A DNA stretch of 64,000 nucleotides from positions 197,259-261,258 of the forward strand of contig NZ_JABXYJ010000003.1 of NCBI RefSeq assembly GCF_013377855.1, in the 5' to 3' direction. The stretch is from Cognatundibacterium oligocarboniphilum (lineage in GTDB: Bacteria > Pseudomonadota > Gammaproteobacteria > Burkholderiales > Burkholderiaceae_D). Of the stretch, positions 27,719 to 37,743 are shown one piece after another; the stretch's first letter is position 1; every line of letters begins with the position of its first letter. Both the position numbers and the translations under genes were made by a program. A model generated the notes under the pieces. The model ran no database searches. It was not told the DNA's origin and was given only the letters and a program-made list of their open reading frames with translations.

Positions 27719-28663
27719 ATGAATCATCCTGATATGCAAGCCCTCGGCGGCACAGTCAATGCACGTATTGGCAAGGTATATATGAGTCTGTCCAAAGCCC
27801 ACAAAAAAGCGGCTGACTATGTGCTCTCCAATGTATTCCGATCGGCTACGATGTCTATTGATGAATTAGCCAATGCGGTCGGCATTTCTGTCGCCACCGC
27901 CAACCGGTTCGCGCGGGCGCTGGGATTTGAAGGTTATCCGCAATTCCGCGCTGAACTGGTTTGCGGATTCGAGGCAATGCTGGCGCCGATTGATAATTTA
28001 CGCAGTGAGGTGCAGCGTCCCGCCACCAGCACGGAAATCATTGCCGGTTCCCTGAACGAAGACCTCGCCAATCTGGAAGCTACGCGCCGCGGACTCGATC
28101 CGGAATTGTGCAATCAGGCAGTCAAAATGATTCTGAATGCAGAACGGATCTACATCGTCGGATACGGTGCAAGCGCTTATCTGGGCGGTTTAATGGCGCA
28201 CAGCCTCGATCCGTTTTGTAATACGGTGCAATCCACCATCGGCACCGGCGGCCCTTCTGCCGTCGCCCGCCAGTTGTTCAAATATACCGAACGTGATCTG
28301 GTGATCGGCATTTCCTTTCCCCGCTATGCGGAAGATGTAGTGACGATCCTGCGCCAGGTTAGAGAGAAAAATGTTCAGATACTGGCACTGACGGATGCTC
28401 CCAGTTCGCCACTGGCGGCGCTGGCAGACATTACGCTGTACGCGCAGACCCGCCGCCATTTTTCACCGAATTCAGAAGGTGCGGCACTGTGTCTGATCGA
28501 AGCGATCTGCAGCGCAGTCGCGCATCAGGCAAAGGCGCCGGTTCATGCAGCATCGGAAATGACCAAGTTTGTTCTGCCGTGGCTTTATCAGGAACCGAAT
28601 GCCACCACGCGGAAGAGTCTGGCATCGGAAATCAAATCCATCGACGATAACCGACCAGCCTGA
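27719..28663 (+). CDS. RpiR-family transcriptional regulator (helix-turn-helix plus SIS domain)
   Basis: The 314-residue protein has an N-terminal helix-turn-helix (MSIDELANAVGISVATANRFARALGFEGYPQFR) and a C-terminal SIS domain (IYIVGYGASAYLGGLMAH) that in this family binds phosphosugars. I chose ATG 27719; a longer frame to 27542 runs through the predicted promoter. The usual target genes (zwf, edd or an amino-sugar operon) are not adjacent, so the regulated pathway cannot be named. It ends before a strong hairpin shared with ahpF. Confidence 0.85.
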   Translation: MNHPDMQALGGTVNARIGKVYMSLSKAHKKAADYVLSNVFRSATMSIDELANAVGISVATANRFARALGFEGYPQFRAELVCGFEAMLAPIDNLRSEVQRPATSTEIIAGSLNEDLANLEATRRGLDPELCNQAVKMILNAERIYIVGYGASAYLGGLMAHSLDPFCNTVQSTIGTGGPSAVARQLFKYTERDLVIGISFPRYAEDVVTILRQVREKNVQILALTDAPSSPLAALADITLYAQTRRHFSPNSEGAALCLIEAICSAVAHQAKAPVHAASEMTKFVLPWLYQEPNATTRKSLASEIKSIDDNRPA

Positions 28664-28702
28664 TGCGATTTCTGTGGCATCACCGTGGCCAGACATTTGT
28701 AT

Positions 28703-28744
28703 GAAGAAAGCCTTCAGAAAAGTAATTTCCTGAAGGCTTTCTTC
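28703..28744. terminator. Strong bidirectional terminator between the rpiR-type gene and ahpF
   Basis: A perfect 15-bp stem, GAAGAAAGCCTTCAG (28703-28717) and CTGAAGGCTTTCTTC (28730-28744), with a 12-base loop, lies between converging genes. Confidence 0.8.
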
Positions 28745-28822
28745 ATCTCTCTTTCGCATAGACGGATCAGGCCGCTCTGCCAGCCCACGATTACCAGGCC
28801 ATGCATTCCATTAAATAGATAA

Positions 28823-30370
28823 TTACGATCTGATCAGGTAATCAAATGCACTCAGCGCTGCTTTTGCCCCTTCACCAACAGCAATCACGATCTGCTTATA
28901 CGGCACGGTCGTAACGTCACCGGCAGCAAACACGCCCGGCAGAGAAGTTTGCCCACGCGCATTGACTTCGATTTCACCATGACGTGACAGGTTCAGCGTA
29001 TCTTTCAGCCATTCTGTATTCGGCACCAGACCAATCTGCACAAACACACCTTCGAGTTCAACACGGTGCACACTGTTATTGCTGCGATCCTGATAACTGA
29101 TGCCATTCACTTTCTGGCCGTCACCATGAATTTCTGTCGTCTGCGCCTGCGTGATGACGGTCACATTCGGCAGACTATGCAATTTGCGCTGCAATACCGC
29201 ATCGGCACGCAATTCCGCAGCAAATTCCAGCAAGGTGACATGGTTGACGATACCAGCCAGATCAATCGCTGCTTCCACGCCGGAATTACCGCCGCCAATG
29301 ACGGCAACCCGTTTGCCTTTGAACAAGGGACCATCGCAGTGCGGACAGTAAGCCACGCCGTGGTTACGGTATTCTTTTTCACCCGGCACATTCACTTCAC
29401 GCCAGCGGGCGCCTGTTGCCAGAATCACGGTTTTCGCTCTGAGCGTTGCACCGCTGGCTAACTGTACTTCGGTCAATCCGTCTTTTTGCAGCAGCTTTTC
29501 TGCGCGTTGCAGATTATTGATATCGACATCATAGGTTTTGACATGCTGCTCAAGTGCCGCAGCGAATTTCGGTCCTTCGGTCTCCGTCACGGATACAAAA
29601 TTTTCAATCGACATCGTGTCAAGTACCTGCCCGCCAAAGCGCTCTGCGACGACGCCTGTGCGTATTCCTTTGCGGGCAGCATAAATCGCTGCGGCTGCAC
29701 CGGCAGGGCCACCGCCGACGATCAACATATCGTAAGTTTCTTTGGCATTCAGTTTTTCTGCAGCACGTTCAGTTACGCTGTTATCGAGTTTCGCCAGAAT
29801 TTCCTCTACCGACATACGTCCCTGACCGAACACCTGACCATTCAGATACACCGTCGGCACTGCCATGATCTGACGCTGCTCTACTTCACTCTGAAACAGT
29901 GCACCGTCTATGGTCACGGATTTGATGCGCGGATTAAGCACCGCCATCAGATTGAGCGACTGAACCACTTCCGGGCAGTTCTGACAGCTCAGGGAAATAT
30001 AAGTCTCAAAATGAAAATTACCGTCGAGTTGCTGTATCTGCTGAATCACCTCCGCATCAACCTTTGGCGGATGACCGCCGGTCTGCAGCAAAGCCAGTAC
30101 CAGCGAAGTGAATTCATGTCCCATGGGGATGCCTGCAAAGCGCAGGGAAATAACCTGTCCCGGAGATGTGATCGCAAATGAAGGTTTGCGTTCTGCATCA
30201 TCATATTGTTCGACCACGGAAATTTTGTCAGACAACTCAGCAATCTCACGCAGCAATTCCTGCATTTCCCTGGACTTATCACTGTCATCCAGCGATGCCA
30301 CTAATTGCAGCGGGCGGGTCAGGCGTTCCAGGTAAGCTTTTAATTGCGTTTTGAGTGTGCTGTCTAACAT
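28823..30370 (-). CDS. ahpF: Alkyl hydroperoxide reductase subunit F
   Basis: AhpF is the NADH-dependent flavoprotein that re-reduces AhpC. The 515-residue protein has an N-terminal double-thioredoxin-fold domain with the CQNC redox pair, then a thioredoxin-reductase-like module. The module carries an FAD motif ([14 protein letters not shown]), the CPHC redox pair and an NAD motif ([15 protein letters not shown]). It ends with the expected [17 protein letters not shown] motif. It lies 121 bases after ahpC and is probably co-transcribed. Confidence 0.95.
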   Translation of the reverse strand: MLDSTLKTQLKAYLERLTRPLQLVASLDDSDKSREMQELLREIAELSDKISVVEQYDDAERKPSFAITSPGQVISLRFAGIPMGHEFTSLVLALLQTGGHPPKVDAEVIQQIQQLDGNFHFETYISLSCQNCPEVVQSLNLMAVLNPRIKSVTIDGALFQSEVEQRQIMAVPTVYLNGQVFGQGRMSVEEILAKLDNSVTERAAEKLNAKETYDMLIVGGGPAGAAAAIYAARKGIRTGVVAERFGGQVLDTMSIENFVSVTETEGPKFAAALEQHVKTYDVDINNLQRAEKLLQKDGLTEVQLASGATLRAKTVILATGARWREVNVPGEKEYRNHGVAYCPHCDGPLFKGKRVAVIGGGNSGVEAAIDLAGIVNHVTLLEFAAELRADAVLQRKLHSLPNVTVITQAQTTEIHGDGQKVNGISYQDRSNNSVHRVELEGVFVQIGLVPNTEWLKDTLNLSRHGEIEVNARGQTSLPGVFAAGDVTTVPYKQIVIAVGEGAKAALSAFDYLIRS

Positions 30371-30491
30371 GATGCGTCTTTCTGATTCGTGATGAAAAGC
30401 TCCTCAGAACCGCTGCTGCCGACAAACAGCTTTCTTATCAGGCTGTCTGCCGGGAATATGGCGGCACTGAGGAACGGTAGCGCGGCAGGAC

Positions 30492-31055
30492 TCAGATCTT
30501 GCCGACCAGATCCAGAGATGGTGTCAGTGTTTCTGCACCTGGTGTCCATTTTGCCGGGCATACTTCACCTGGGTGGCTGGCTACGTATTGTGCTGCCTGT
30601 ACTTTACGCAACAATTCTTTGGCGTCACGGCCGATACCGTTGTCGTGCACTTCCATGACTTTGATTTCACCGGCCGGATTGACGACGAAAGTACCACGCA
30701 ATGCCAGACCTTCTTCTTCGATCAGTACTTCGAAGTTACGGGAAATTTGCAATGTCGGATCTGCCAGCATCGGATACTGGATTTTAGCGATGGTGTCAGA
30801 CGTGTCGTGCCATGCTTTGTGTGTGAAATGGGTATCGGTAGAAACAGAGTAAATTTCTACGCCCATTTTTTTGAATTCTTCGTAGTGATCAGCCAGGTCG
30901 CCCAGTTCTGTCGGGCAGACGAATGTGAAGTCAGCCGGGTAGAACACGAATACCGACCATTTGCCAGCCAGATCTTCATTCGTAACCGGAACGAATTTGC
31001 CGTTGTGGTAAGCAGTGGATTTGAATGGTTTGATAGTTGTATTGATCAGTGACAT
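30492..31055 (-). CDS. ahpC: Peroxiredoxin AhpC
   Basis: AhpC reduces hydrogen peroxide and organic hydroperoxides. The 187-residue 2-Cys peroxiredoxin has the peroxidatic Cys47 in [11 protein letters not shown] and the resolving Cys166 in [10 protein letters not shown], exactly as in the enterobacterial enzyme. AAGGAAA precedes ATG 31055. An AT-rich leader with a long dyad lies upstream and is a plausible OxyR site; oxyR is encoded at 54110. Confidence 0.96.
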   Translation of the reverse strand: MSLINTTIKPFKSTAYHNGKFVPVTNEDLAGKWSVFVFYPADFTFVCPTELGDLADHYEEFKKMGVEIYSVSTDTHFTHKAWHDTSDTIAKIQYPMLADPTLQISRNFEVLIEEEGLALRGTFVVNPAGEIKVMEVHDNGIGRDAKELLRKVQAAQYVASHPGEVCPAKWTPGAETLTPSLDLVGKI

Positions 31056-31126
31056 GGTGATTTCCTTTGTGGTTAAAACACGTTCGAAGTAACGGGTTCA
31101 AATAATAAAGCGTTTTAATACATTTA

Positions 31127-31168
31127 AATAGTAAATTAATTTTATAAAAACAATTAATTTTAACTATT
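31127..31168 (-). promoter_or_regulatory. Candidate OxyR-binding dyad upstream of ahpC
   Basis: AATAGT at 31127-31132 mirrors ACTATT at 31163-31168, with further imperfect symmetry in between (AATTAAT repeats). The ATAG/CTAT ends recall OxyR half-sites, but the spacing is 40 bases and not the 37 of the classical motif, so this is tentative. Confidence 0.35.
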
Positions 31169-31363
31169 AATCCTAGTATACCGTATTCTGATGAAACTGA
31201 GATGTCATCCCATTAATACGCCCGATGCGCACGTCTTTCAGGCTGACTGGGACAACATAGTTCATATTCCGGTTTTTAGCTGAACAACATCTGTCTTTGA
31301 TGGCAAGGATAAATCCCTGCGTCGCAGGGAGGACAAAATACCCGCTTTCATTCGCGTCAACGT

Positions 31364-31369
31364 TATAAT
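31364..31369 (+). promoter_or_regulatory. TATAAT -10 box before psd
   Basis: A perfect TATAAT would place transcription start about 25 bases before the GTG start of psd. I see no good -35 box at the right spacing. Confidence 0.4.
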
Positions 31370-31400
31370 TCCCGACCACTTGATCTTCAGGAAATCTATC

Positions 31401-32252
31401 GTGTCTGACCGACTTGCCGTAATTCCTCAATACCTGCTCCCCAAAAAAGCATTGACCATGCTGGCCGGGAAGCTGGCGCATGCCAGAGCAGGTCAGCTGA
31501 CGACTAGCCTGATCCGCTGGTTCGTGCAACGCTATCAGGTGAATATGAATGAAGCTGCCAATCCTGATCCCGGCAGTTACCGGAGTTTCAACGAATTTTT
31601 TACTCGCCCGCTGCGCACAGGCATCCGTCCGCTGGCGGATGCCGATCTGGTGTGCCCTGTGGATGGCGCTATCAGTCAGTTCGGGCCGATTGCCAAAGGC
31701 CAGATTTTCCAGGCGAAAGGACATGACTATTCAGCCACAGCGCTGCTGGGCGGTAATCAACAACTGGCATCGCCCTTTCAGAACGGCTGCTTTGCCACGA
31801 TTTATCTGAGCCCGCGGGATTATCATCGGATTCATATGCCTTGTGACGGAATGCTCACGCGCATGGTGTATGTGCCGGGTGACTTATTTTCTGTCAACCC
31901 GACGACAGCACGCGGTGTGCCCGGTCTGTTCGCCCGCAATGAGAGGGTGATTTGTTTCTTCGATTCAGCCCGCGGTCCGTTTGTGATGGTGCTGGTCGGA
32001 GCCACGATTGTCGGCAGCATGGCGACGGTATGGCATGGTACCGTCAACCCGCCACGTGACGGTGATATCCGCGAATGGAATTACACCGGACAAAATATCA
32101 GGCTGGAAAAAGGCGATGAAATGGGACGCTTCATGCTCGGCTCCACCGTCGTGCTTCTGTTTCCCGAGAATACGATGCAATTTAACCCGGTATGGCAAGC
32201 AACAAAGCCGGTTCGTCTGGGGGAATGCATGGCAGATTACGCCGTGCCCTGA
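31401..32252 (+). CDS. psd: Phosphatidylserine decarboxylase proenzyme
   Basis: Psd makes phosphatidylethanolamine from phosphatidylserine at the inner membrane. The 283-residue proenzyme has the conserved [22 protein letters not shown] and the LGST motif where self-cleavage at Ser makes the pyruvoyl group. I chose GTG 31401 because AGGAA lies seven bases upstream; an in-frame TTG at 31380 would precede the ribosome-binding site. It is followed by its own terminator. Confidence 0.94.
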   Translation: MSDRLAVIPQYLLPKKALTMLAGKLAHARAGQLTTSLIRWFVQRYQVNMNEAANPDPGSYRSFNEFFTRPLRTGIRPLADADLVCPVDGAISQFGPIAKGQIFQAKGHDYSATALLGGNQQLASPFQNGCFATIYLSPRDYHRIHMPCDGMLTRMVYVPGDLFSVNPTTARGVPGLFARNERVICFFDSARGPFVMVLVGATIVGSMATVWHGTVNPPRDGDIREWNYTGQNIRLEKGDEMGRFMLGSTVVLLFPENTMQFNPVWQATKPVRLGECMADYAVP

Positions 32253-32272
32253 CCTGCCTTACCGAAGTCGCC

Positions 32273-32304
32273 AAAAAGCCCATGTCATACATGGGCTTTT
32301 TTTT
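32273..32304 (+). terminator. Terminator after psd
   Basis: AAGCCCATG and CATGGGCTT pair around a 5-base loop and run into T8, 20 bases after the psd stop. Confidence 0.92.
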
Positions 32305-32451
32305 ATTTCTGCCAATGAGGCCAGTCCTGCTGCTGATTTCTGCTGTAATCAAGAATAAGACTCAAACCGCATGGCTTTAGCTTCATTTTTGCTTTCGATC
32401 ACATCAGCGATAAAAAGAACTTGCAATACATCTCAAATTAAACAATAATTT

Positions 32452-32472
32452 AAATAAGAATTATTCTCGTTT
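32452..32472 (+). promoter_or_regulatory. Fur box upstream of hemP
   Basis: The sequence AATAAGAATTATTCTCGTT (within 32452-32472) is a near-palindrome matching the classical iron-repressor site built around GAATTATTCTC. It lies 14 bases before the hemP start, where Fur bound to ferrous iron would block transcription. Confidence 0.75.
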
Positions 32473-32485
32473 AGATTTGAAAATT

Positions 32486-32689
32486 ATGGCAACCATTTTC
32501 CCTGCAATTCAAACACACCCTGCCGATGCCTTCGCTGACCGGATGCAGGGCAATTGCCAACCAACCACTATTCCCCGTATCAAAAGCAGCGATCTGATGC
32601 CGCACCACAGGGAGCTGGAAATCGATCATGGTGGACGTATTTATCGTTTACGGATCACGCAGCTCAATAAGCTGATTCTGACCGCATGA
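32486..32689 (+). CDS. hemP: Hemin uptake protein HemP
   Basis: HemP is a small protein that starts many iron- or haem-uptake operons and in some betaproteobacteria is reported to act as an activator of haem-receptor genes. The 67-residue sequence has the diagnostic C-terminus ELEIDHGGRIYRLRITQ followed by NKLILTA. I chose ATG 32486; a TTG at 32477 is in frame upstream. The Fur box directly before it indicates iron repression. The next gene starts 62 bases downstream. Confidence 0.85.
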   Translation: MATIFPAIQTHPADAFADRMQGNCQPTTIPRIKSSDLMPHHRELEIDHGGRIYRLRITQLNKLILTA

Positions 32690-32751
32690 AATGAATGCAA
32701 TTTCATCCGGCATTCTGGATTAACGCCCACCTTTCTCACTTTTGGACACAT

Positions 32752-33081
32752 ATGATGCGCACTGACCAATCACTGGATTCAAATACTGCTACCGCGACAG
32801 TAACTTCTTCCCAGCCGGAATTACTGGTCTCCGCCGTATTGCATCTGATGTCGCATTACACCGTGCAATCCGGCCTGGCTAATGAAGAAGGCGCCTGCAT
32901 CAAACTGGCCTCCGTGATTGAAAGGCACCTGAAAGTGCTGTCGGATCTGCCGGAGCTGGCGCCTGTTCTGCGTGCAACCTGCCAGCAGCTCTCCGAGCAG
33001 TGGGAAATCCTGATTCACCATAATTTGTCGCGCCAGACGCCTGCTAAACGCTTTGGCTGGCTACATCCCAAAAACGCTTAA
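32752..33081 (+). CDS. Conserved-looking small helical protein in the hemP-bfd-tonB group, unknown function
   Basis: About 109 residues from ATG 32752 (an ATG at 32695 would add 19). The protein is mostly helical. The core reads LLVSAVLHLMSHYTV, then ASVIERHLKVLSDLPELAPVLRATCQQLSEQWEIL, and no signal peptide or membrane span is visible. I have a recollection of similar proteins of this type beside bfd in Burkholderiales, but I know no function. Position under the Fur box and before bfd suggests an iron-related role. Confidence 0.7.
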   Translation: MMRTDQSLDSNTATATVTSSQPELLVSAVLHLMSHYTVQSGLANEEGACIKLASVIERHLKVLSDLPELAPVLRATCQQLSEQWEILIHHNLSRQTPAKRFGWLHPKNA

Positions 33082-33097
33082 ACTCAGAGGTATTTTC

Positions 33098-33337
33098 ATG
33101 ATTGTCTGCGTCTGCAATAACGTCTCCGATAAAAAAATCCAGCGCGCTGTTGAACAGGGCATGAGTACGATGTCGGAACTACGCATGCATCTGCAGGTTG
33201 CGACCTGCTGCGGCAAATGTGCCGGCTGTGCCCGGGAAGTGCTGCAGGAATGTCTGCAGACCACCTCCCGCGAGTCCAGTGGCATGCGCGGTCTGCTCCA
33301 AAAAATTCACTTTCAGCCTGATCCTGTCGTCATATGA
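33098..33337 (+). CDS. bfd: Bacterioferritin-associated ferredoxin
   Basis: Bfd carries a [2Fe-2S] cluster and passes electrons to bacterioferritin to release stored iron. The 79-residue protein has the four cluster cysteines at Cys4, Cys6, Cys38 and Cys41, plus Cys37 and Cys44 nearby. I chose ATG 33098 because AGAGG lies seven bases before it. It overlaps tonB by four bases, and bfr follows tonB. Low-iron expression of Bfd fits the upstream Fur box. Confidence 0.92.
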   Translation: MIVCVCNNVSDKKIQRAVEQGMSTMSELRMHLQVATCCGKCAGCAREVLQECLQTTSRESSGMRGLLQKIHFQPDPVVI

Positions 33338-34017
33338 ATCGGTTTGCCATGCCCTTTGCATTTGGTTCACTGCCGGTTCTAAGGACATCACGCCTATTGC
33401 CTTTGAGCATCATTATCATGGGACACCTGATGTTGATTATCGCCTTGCAAAACATCCTGTTACCGGCCACGGCACCTGCAGCGCCAAAAGAAATCGTCAT
33501 GGCGGTGCTGACACCGCCACCGCCTCCGGCGGCGACTGTTGCCACGCAACGCGCCAGCCAACCGCTTACTCCAGCGGTTCCGGATACAGTCCTCGCAGAG
33601 TCTTCTCCAGTCAACATCACGCCTGCGCCTGAAACCGCGTTCGTGCCACCTGCGATTACCGTGATTGCACCAGCGACAGCGCCCGCCATAACAGAAACAA
33701 CACATGGCATTGCCGCCCATCCGGCTCCTCCTGCGATCAGGCAAATCAGCGAAGTGCAGTACATCCGCGCACCGCAGGCCGAATACCCGCCGATGGCAAA
33801 GCGCATGGGTGAACAGGGAAAAGTCACGCTGACTGTTCTGGTCAATGAAAAAGGCTATGCGGAACGTGTCGATATCCAAAAAACATCCGGCTCGCAGCGG
33901 CTGGATGAAGCAGCCCGGCAAGCATTGATGCGGGCGGTATTCAAGCCTTACGTCGAAGATGGCAAACCATTGCCGGTGATGGCTTCTGCCACAATCAGCT
34001 TTTCACTCGATACCTGA
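33334..34017 (+). CDS. tonB: Energy transducer TonB
   Basis: TonB couples the inner-membrane proton gradient to outer-membrane receptors for siderophores and haem. The 227-residue protein has an N-terminal hydrophobic anchor (about residues 22-45) and a Pro/Ala-rich linker including PPPPPAATVA. A C-terminal TonB domain follows with YPPMAKRMGEQGKVTLTVLV and the later FKPYVEDGKPLPV. It overlaps bfd by four bases. exbB and exbD are not in the window, so they must be elsewhere or the protein uses a general ExbBD pair. Confidence 0.9.
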   Translation: MNRFAMPFAFGSLPVLRTSRLLPLSIIIMGHLMLIIALQNILLPATAPAAPKEIVMAVLTPPPPPAATVATQRASQPLTPAVPDTVLAESSPVNITPAPETAFVPPAITVIAPATAPAITETTHGIAAHPAPPAIRQISEVQYIRAPQAEYPPMAKRMGEQGKVTLTVLVNEKGYAERVDIQKTSGSQRLDEAARQALMRAVFKPYVEDGKPLPVMASATISFSLDT

Positions 34018-34105
34018 CACATATCGACCGTCAGGATTTTTATACCTTTTATCGGCCTAACTTGCTATGATGAATGCATCCATATCATTCATGAAAGGAT
34101 GCCAA

Positions 34106-34582
34106 ATGAAAGGCGATGCGACAGTCATCAAATTACTCAATGCGCAACTGACGAATGAACTCAGTGCGATCAACCAGTATTTTCTGCATGCCCGGATGTA
34201 TAAACACTGGGGACTCGACAAGATTGCAAAAAAGGAATACGAAGAATCCATCGGTGAAATGAAGCACGCCGATAAACTGATTGACCGCATTCTGATGCTG
34301 GACGGACTACCCAATCTTCAGGCTCTGCATAAGCTCATGATCGGCGAGGATACGCTGGAAATGCTGGAGTGCGACCTCAGACTCGAAACCGCAGCACAAC
34401 AAACCGTCAAAGAAGGGATCGCGACTGCGGAAGCCTGCGCAGACTATGTATCACGCGACCTGTTTCAATTGATTCTGGAAGATACCGAAGAGCATATCGA
34501 CTGGCTGGAAACCCAAATTGAACTGATAGAAAAAGTCGGCATCCAGAATTATCTGCAGTCCCAGATGTCCTCCAGCGAGTAG
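34106..34582 (+). CDS. bfr: Bacterioferritin
   Basis: A 158-residue haem-binding ferritin that stores iron. The haem ligand Met52 and ferroxidase residues Glu18, Glu51, His54, Glu94 and His130 all sit at canonical positions. Position 127, normally Glu, is Thr here (DTEEH in place of the DEEGH of E. coli), so one iron ligand appears changed. I chose ATG 34106, preceded by AAAGGA; upstream in-frame ATGs lack one. It lies 88 bases after tonB with a TATGAT box between, so it may have its own promoter. Confidence 0.93.
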   Translation: MKGDATVIKLLNAQLTNELSAINQYFLHARMYKHWGLDKIAKKEYEESIGEMKHADKLIDRILMLDGLPNLQALHKLMIGEDTLEMLECDLRLETAAQQTVKEGIATAEACADYVSRDLFQLILEDTEEHIDWLETQIELIEKVGIQNYLQSQMSSSE

Positions 34583-34624
34583 GTCTCCGGAAAACGGGAA
34601 CCGTCATACCTGATGCTCAACGAT

Positions 34625-34656
34625 AAAAAAGGATGGCGCATTGCCATCCTTTTTTA
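34625..34656. terminator. Bidirectional terminator between bfr and the GST gene
   Basis: GGATGGC (34631-34637) pairs with GCCATCC (34643-34649) around a 5-base loop, flanked by A6 and T6. Confidence 0.9.
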
Positions 34657-34687
34657 TTGAACACGTTTGCCATCAGCGAAAATAGGC

Positions 34688-35296
34688 TTATTGCGGAATC
34701 GTTTCCTTGAACGAAGGACGCTCCGATAATTTATCAAACAGTTTCACCAGATTCGGGTAATCATCCCGCCAGGCAATGTCGGGAAAACGGAAACTCAGCC
34801 AGCCCAGGGCACAGCCGACACTGATATCCGCCAGCGTCAGGTGATTACCGCAGCAGACGGCCGACTCCCCCAACCCTTCCGACATGGCTTTCAGACTGGC
34901 GCTAACCTTGCCCATCTGGCGTGTAATCCATTCTTCGCTTTGCTGTTGCTCAGGTCGTAAGGTCTTTTCAAGACGCACCAGAATGGCCGCGTCGAGTAAG
35001 CCATCGGCCAGCGCTTCCCAGCATTTCACTTCAGCACGTTCGCGCCCCAGACCAGGAATCAGCTTGCCAACCGGAGTCAGCGTGTCGAGGTATTCAACGA
35101 TGACGCGGGAATCGAACATCGCGCCACCATCTTCCATTAACAGACATGGTACTTTACCCAGAGGATTGGAATGCTGAATCGTCGTGTCAGCCGCCCACAC
35201 ATTTTCCTGCAGAAATGCATAGTCGAGCTTTTTTTCCGCCATGACGACGCGGACTTTTCTTACGTAAGGACTGGTGGTAGAGCCAATGAGTTTCAT
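34688..35296 (-). CDS. Glutathione S-transferase family protein
   Basis: A 202-residue protein with an N-terminal thioredoxin-like glutathione domain (MKLIGSTTSPYVRKVRVVM, then NPLGKVPCLLMEDG with the cis-Pro) and an all-helical C-terminal domain. ATG 35296 is the natural start; the frame extends to 35371 without support. The substrate is unknown. It is divergent from purB. Confidence 0.88.
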   Translation of the reverse strand: MKLIGSTTSPYVRKVRVVMAEKKLDYAFLQENVWAADTTIQHSNPLGKVPCLLMEDGGAMFDSRVIVEYLDTLTPVGKLIPGLGRERAEVKCWEALADGLLDAAILVRLEKTLRPEQQQSEEWITRQMGKVSASLKAMSEGLGESAVCCGNHLTLADISVGCALGWLSFRFPDIAWRDDYPNLVKLFDKLSERPSFKETIPQ

Positions 35297-35494
35297 AAAT
35301 TTTAATAAAATAATTTGCTGCGAATTATAACATCGGGTCATGAACAGACGAGACTGGTCAGATGTGAACAAGCTTTACACACGTAGCCAGAAACACGATT
35401 CTGAGTTCGTTCAAATGGTAAAATCACGCATCCCGCGCAAAACAAGTCTGCTCAACAATGTATAACAGCTTCCGAAGGCTGAGCACAGATTTGA

Positions 35495-36928
<1,434 letters not shown>

Positions 36929-37006
36929 GCGCTACCCTGATCGCTGTACACATAGGCGGTCTGCCACAATATCCATGATGCCTTGACACTGGCATCTGAA
37001 CTTCTG

Positions 37007-37040
37007 AAAGAGCATCCGGTCTGATGGACGGATGCTCTTT
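37007..37040 (+). terminator. Hairpin after purB
   Basis: AAAGAGCATCCG (37007-37018) pairs perfectly with CGGATGCTCTTT (37029-37040) around a 10-base loop. Only three T follow, so termination strength is uncertain. A smaller hairpin, ATGCC/GGCAT, lies just upstream (36978-36995). Confidence 0.6.
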
Positions 37041-37143
37041 GCATTTGGTCGGCAAAGCATTCCCGAAAAACGGTTCTGCTGAACAGAAAGACAAGATTGT
37101 CAATTTCTGAAAACTTTCTGCAGACTTTCATTTTTTTTGTTAT

Positions 37144-37165
37144 ATTAGTTCGCATTAGAACTAAT
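37144..37165 (+). promoter_or_regulatory. Perfect palindromic operator before cytochrome b561
   Basis: ATTAGTTC (37144-37151) and GAACTAAT (37158-37165) form an 8-bp inverted repeat with a 6-base spacer, 23 bases before the b561 start codon. Size and symmetry suit a dimeric winged-helix repressor; a MarR-family gene lies at the end of the same gene group. Confidence 0.65.
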
Positions 37166-37188
37166 TTCCAATTTAAACAGGATTGAGC

Positions 37189-37731
37189 ATGCGCACCCAA
37201 CAACGTTTTCCGGGATCGATGATTTTGTTGCACTGGCTGATTGCCGGCCTGATTATCGCCGCCTTCGTTCTCGGCACGGTGATGACGGACATGAAAATCA
37301 GTCCAACGAAATTGCAATATTATGCATACCATAAATGGATAGGCATTACCGTGCTGGGACTGGTTGCTGTGCGTCTTATCAATCGCCTGCTGAGTACAAC
37401 GCCAGCCTATCCTGCACACATGAGTTCGTGGCAGGTCATCACTGCGAATGGCACGCATGGCATGCTCTATGTGCTCATGTTTGCCGTGCCTTTGTCAGGG
37501 TATTTTTATACTTACGCTGCTGGCTATCCGGTGGTGTATCTGGGTCTGTTTGAATTACCGGGCCCGATAGCCCCTGACCCTGAACTCAAATCCCAGCTGA
37601 AAGAGCTGCATGAAATCCTGACCTATACCATGCTGGCGCTGGTCTCACTGCATATTCTTGCTGCGCTAAAACATCAGATCATTGATAAAGACGGCTTGCT
37701 GCAACGCATGCTGCCAGGTAAGACAACTTAA
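37189..37731 (+). CDS. Cytochrome b561
   Basis: A 180-residue inner-membrane dihaem cytochrome with four hydrophobic helices and the expected His residues in ILLHWLIAGL, YHKWIGITVL, THGMLYVLMF and LHILAALKH. It moves electrons between ubiquinol and a partner, in some homologues superoxide. I chose ATG 37189 with CAGGA six bases before. Two YceI genes follow closely; b561 and YceI are often linked or fused, pointing to a shared quinone-related role. Confidence 0.88.
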   Translation: MRTQQRFPGSMILLHWLIAGLIIAAFVLGTVMTDMKISPTKLQYYAYHKWIGITVLGLVAVRLINRLLSTTPAYPAHMSSWQVITANGTHGMLYVLMFAVPLSGYFYTYAAGYPVVYLGLFELPGPIAPDPELKSQLKELHEILTYTMLALVSLHILAALKHQIIDKDGLLQRMLPGKTT

Positions 37732-37743
37732 CAAGGACACTGA

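Larger units (their letters stand above)
31056..31400. promoter_or_regulatory. Divergent control region between ahpC and psd
   Basis: No gene is supported in these 345 bases. From the ahpC side it holds an AT-rich dyad (31127-31168), then a short perfect hairpin TCCCTGC-GTC-GCAGGGA (31314-31330). Near psd there is a TATAAT box (31364-31369) about 30 bases before the start codon. Confidence 0.5.

Noticed and set aside
29486-30181. A 231-codon plus-strand frame inside ahpF
   Set aside because: It is the complement of ahpF, with no start signal and shadow-type composition.
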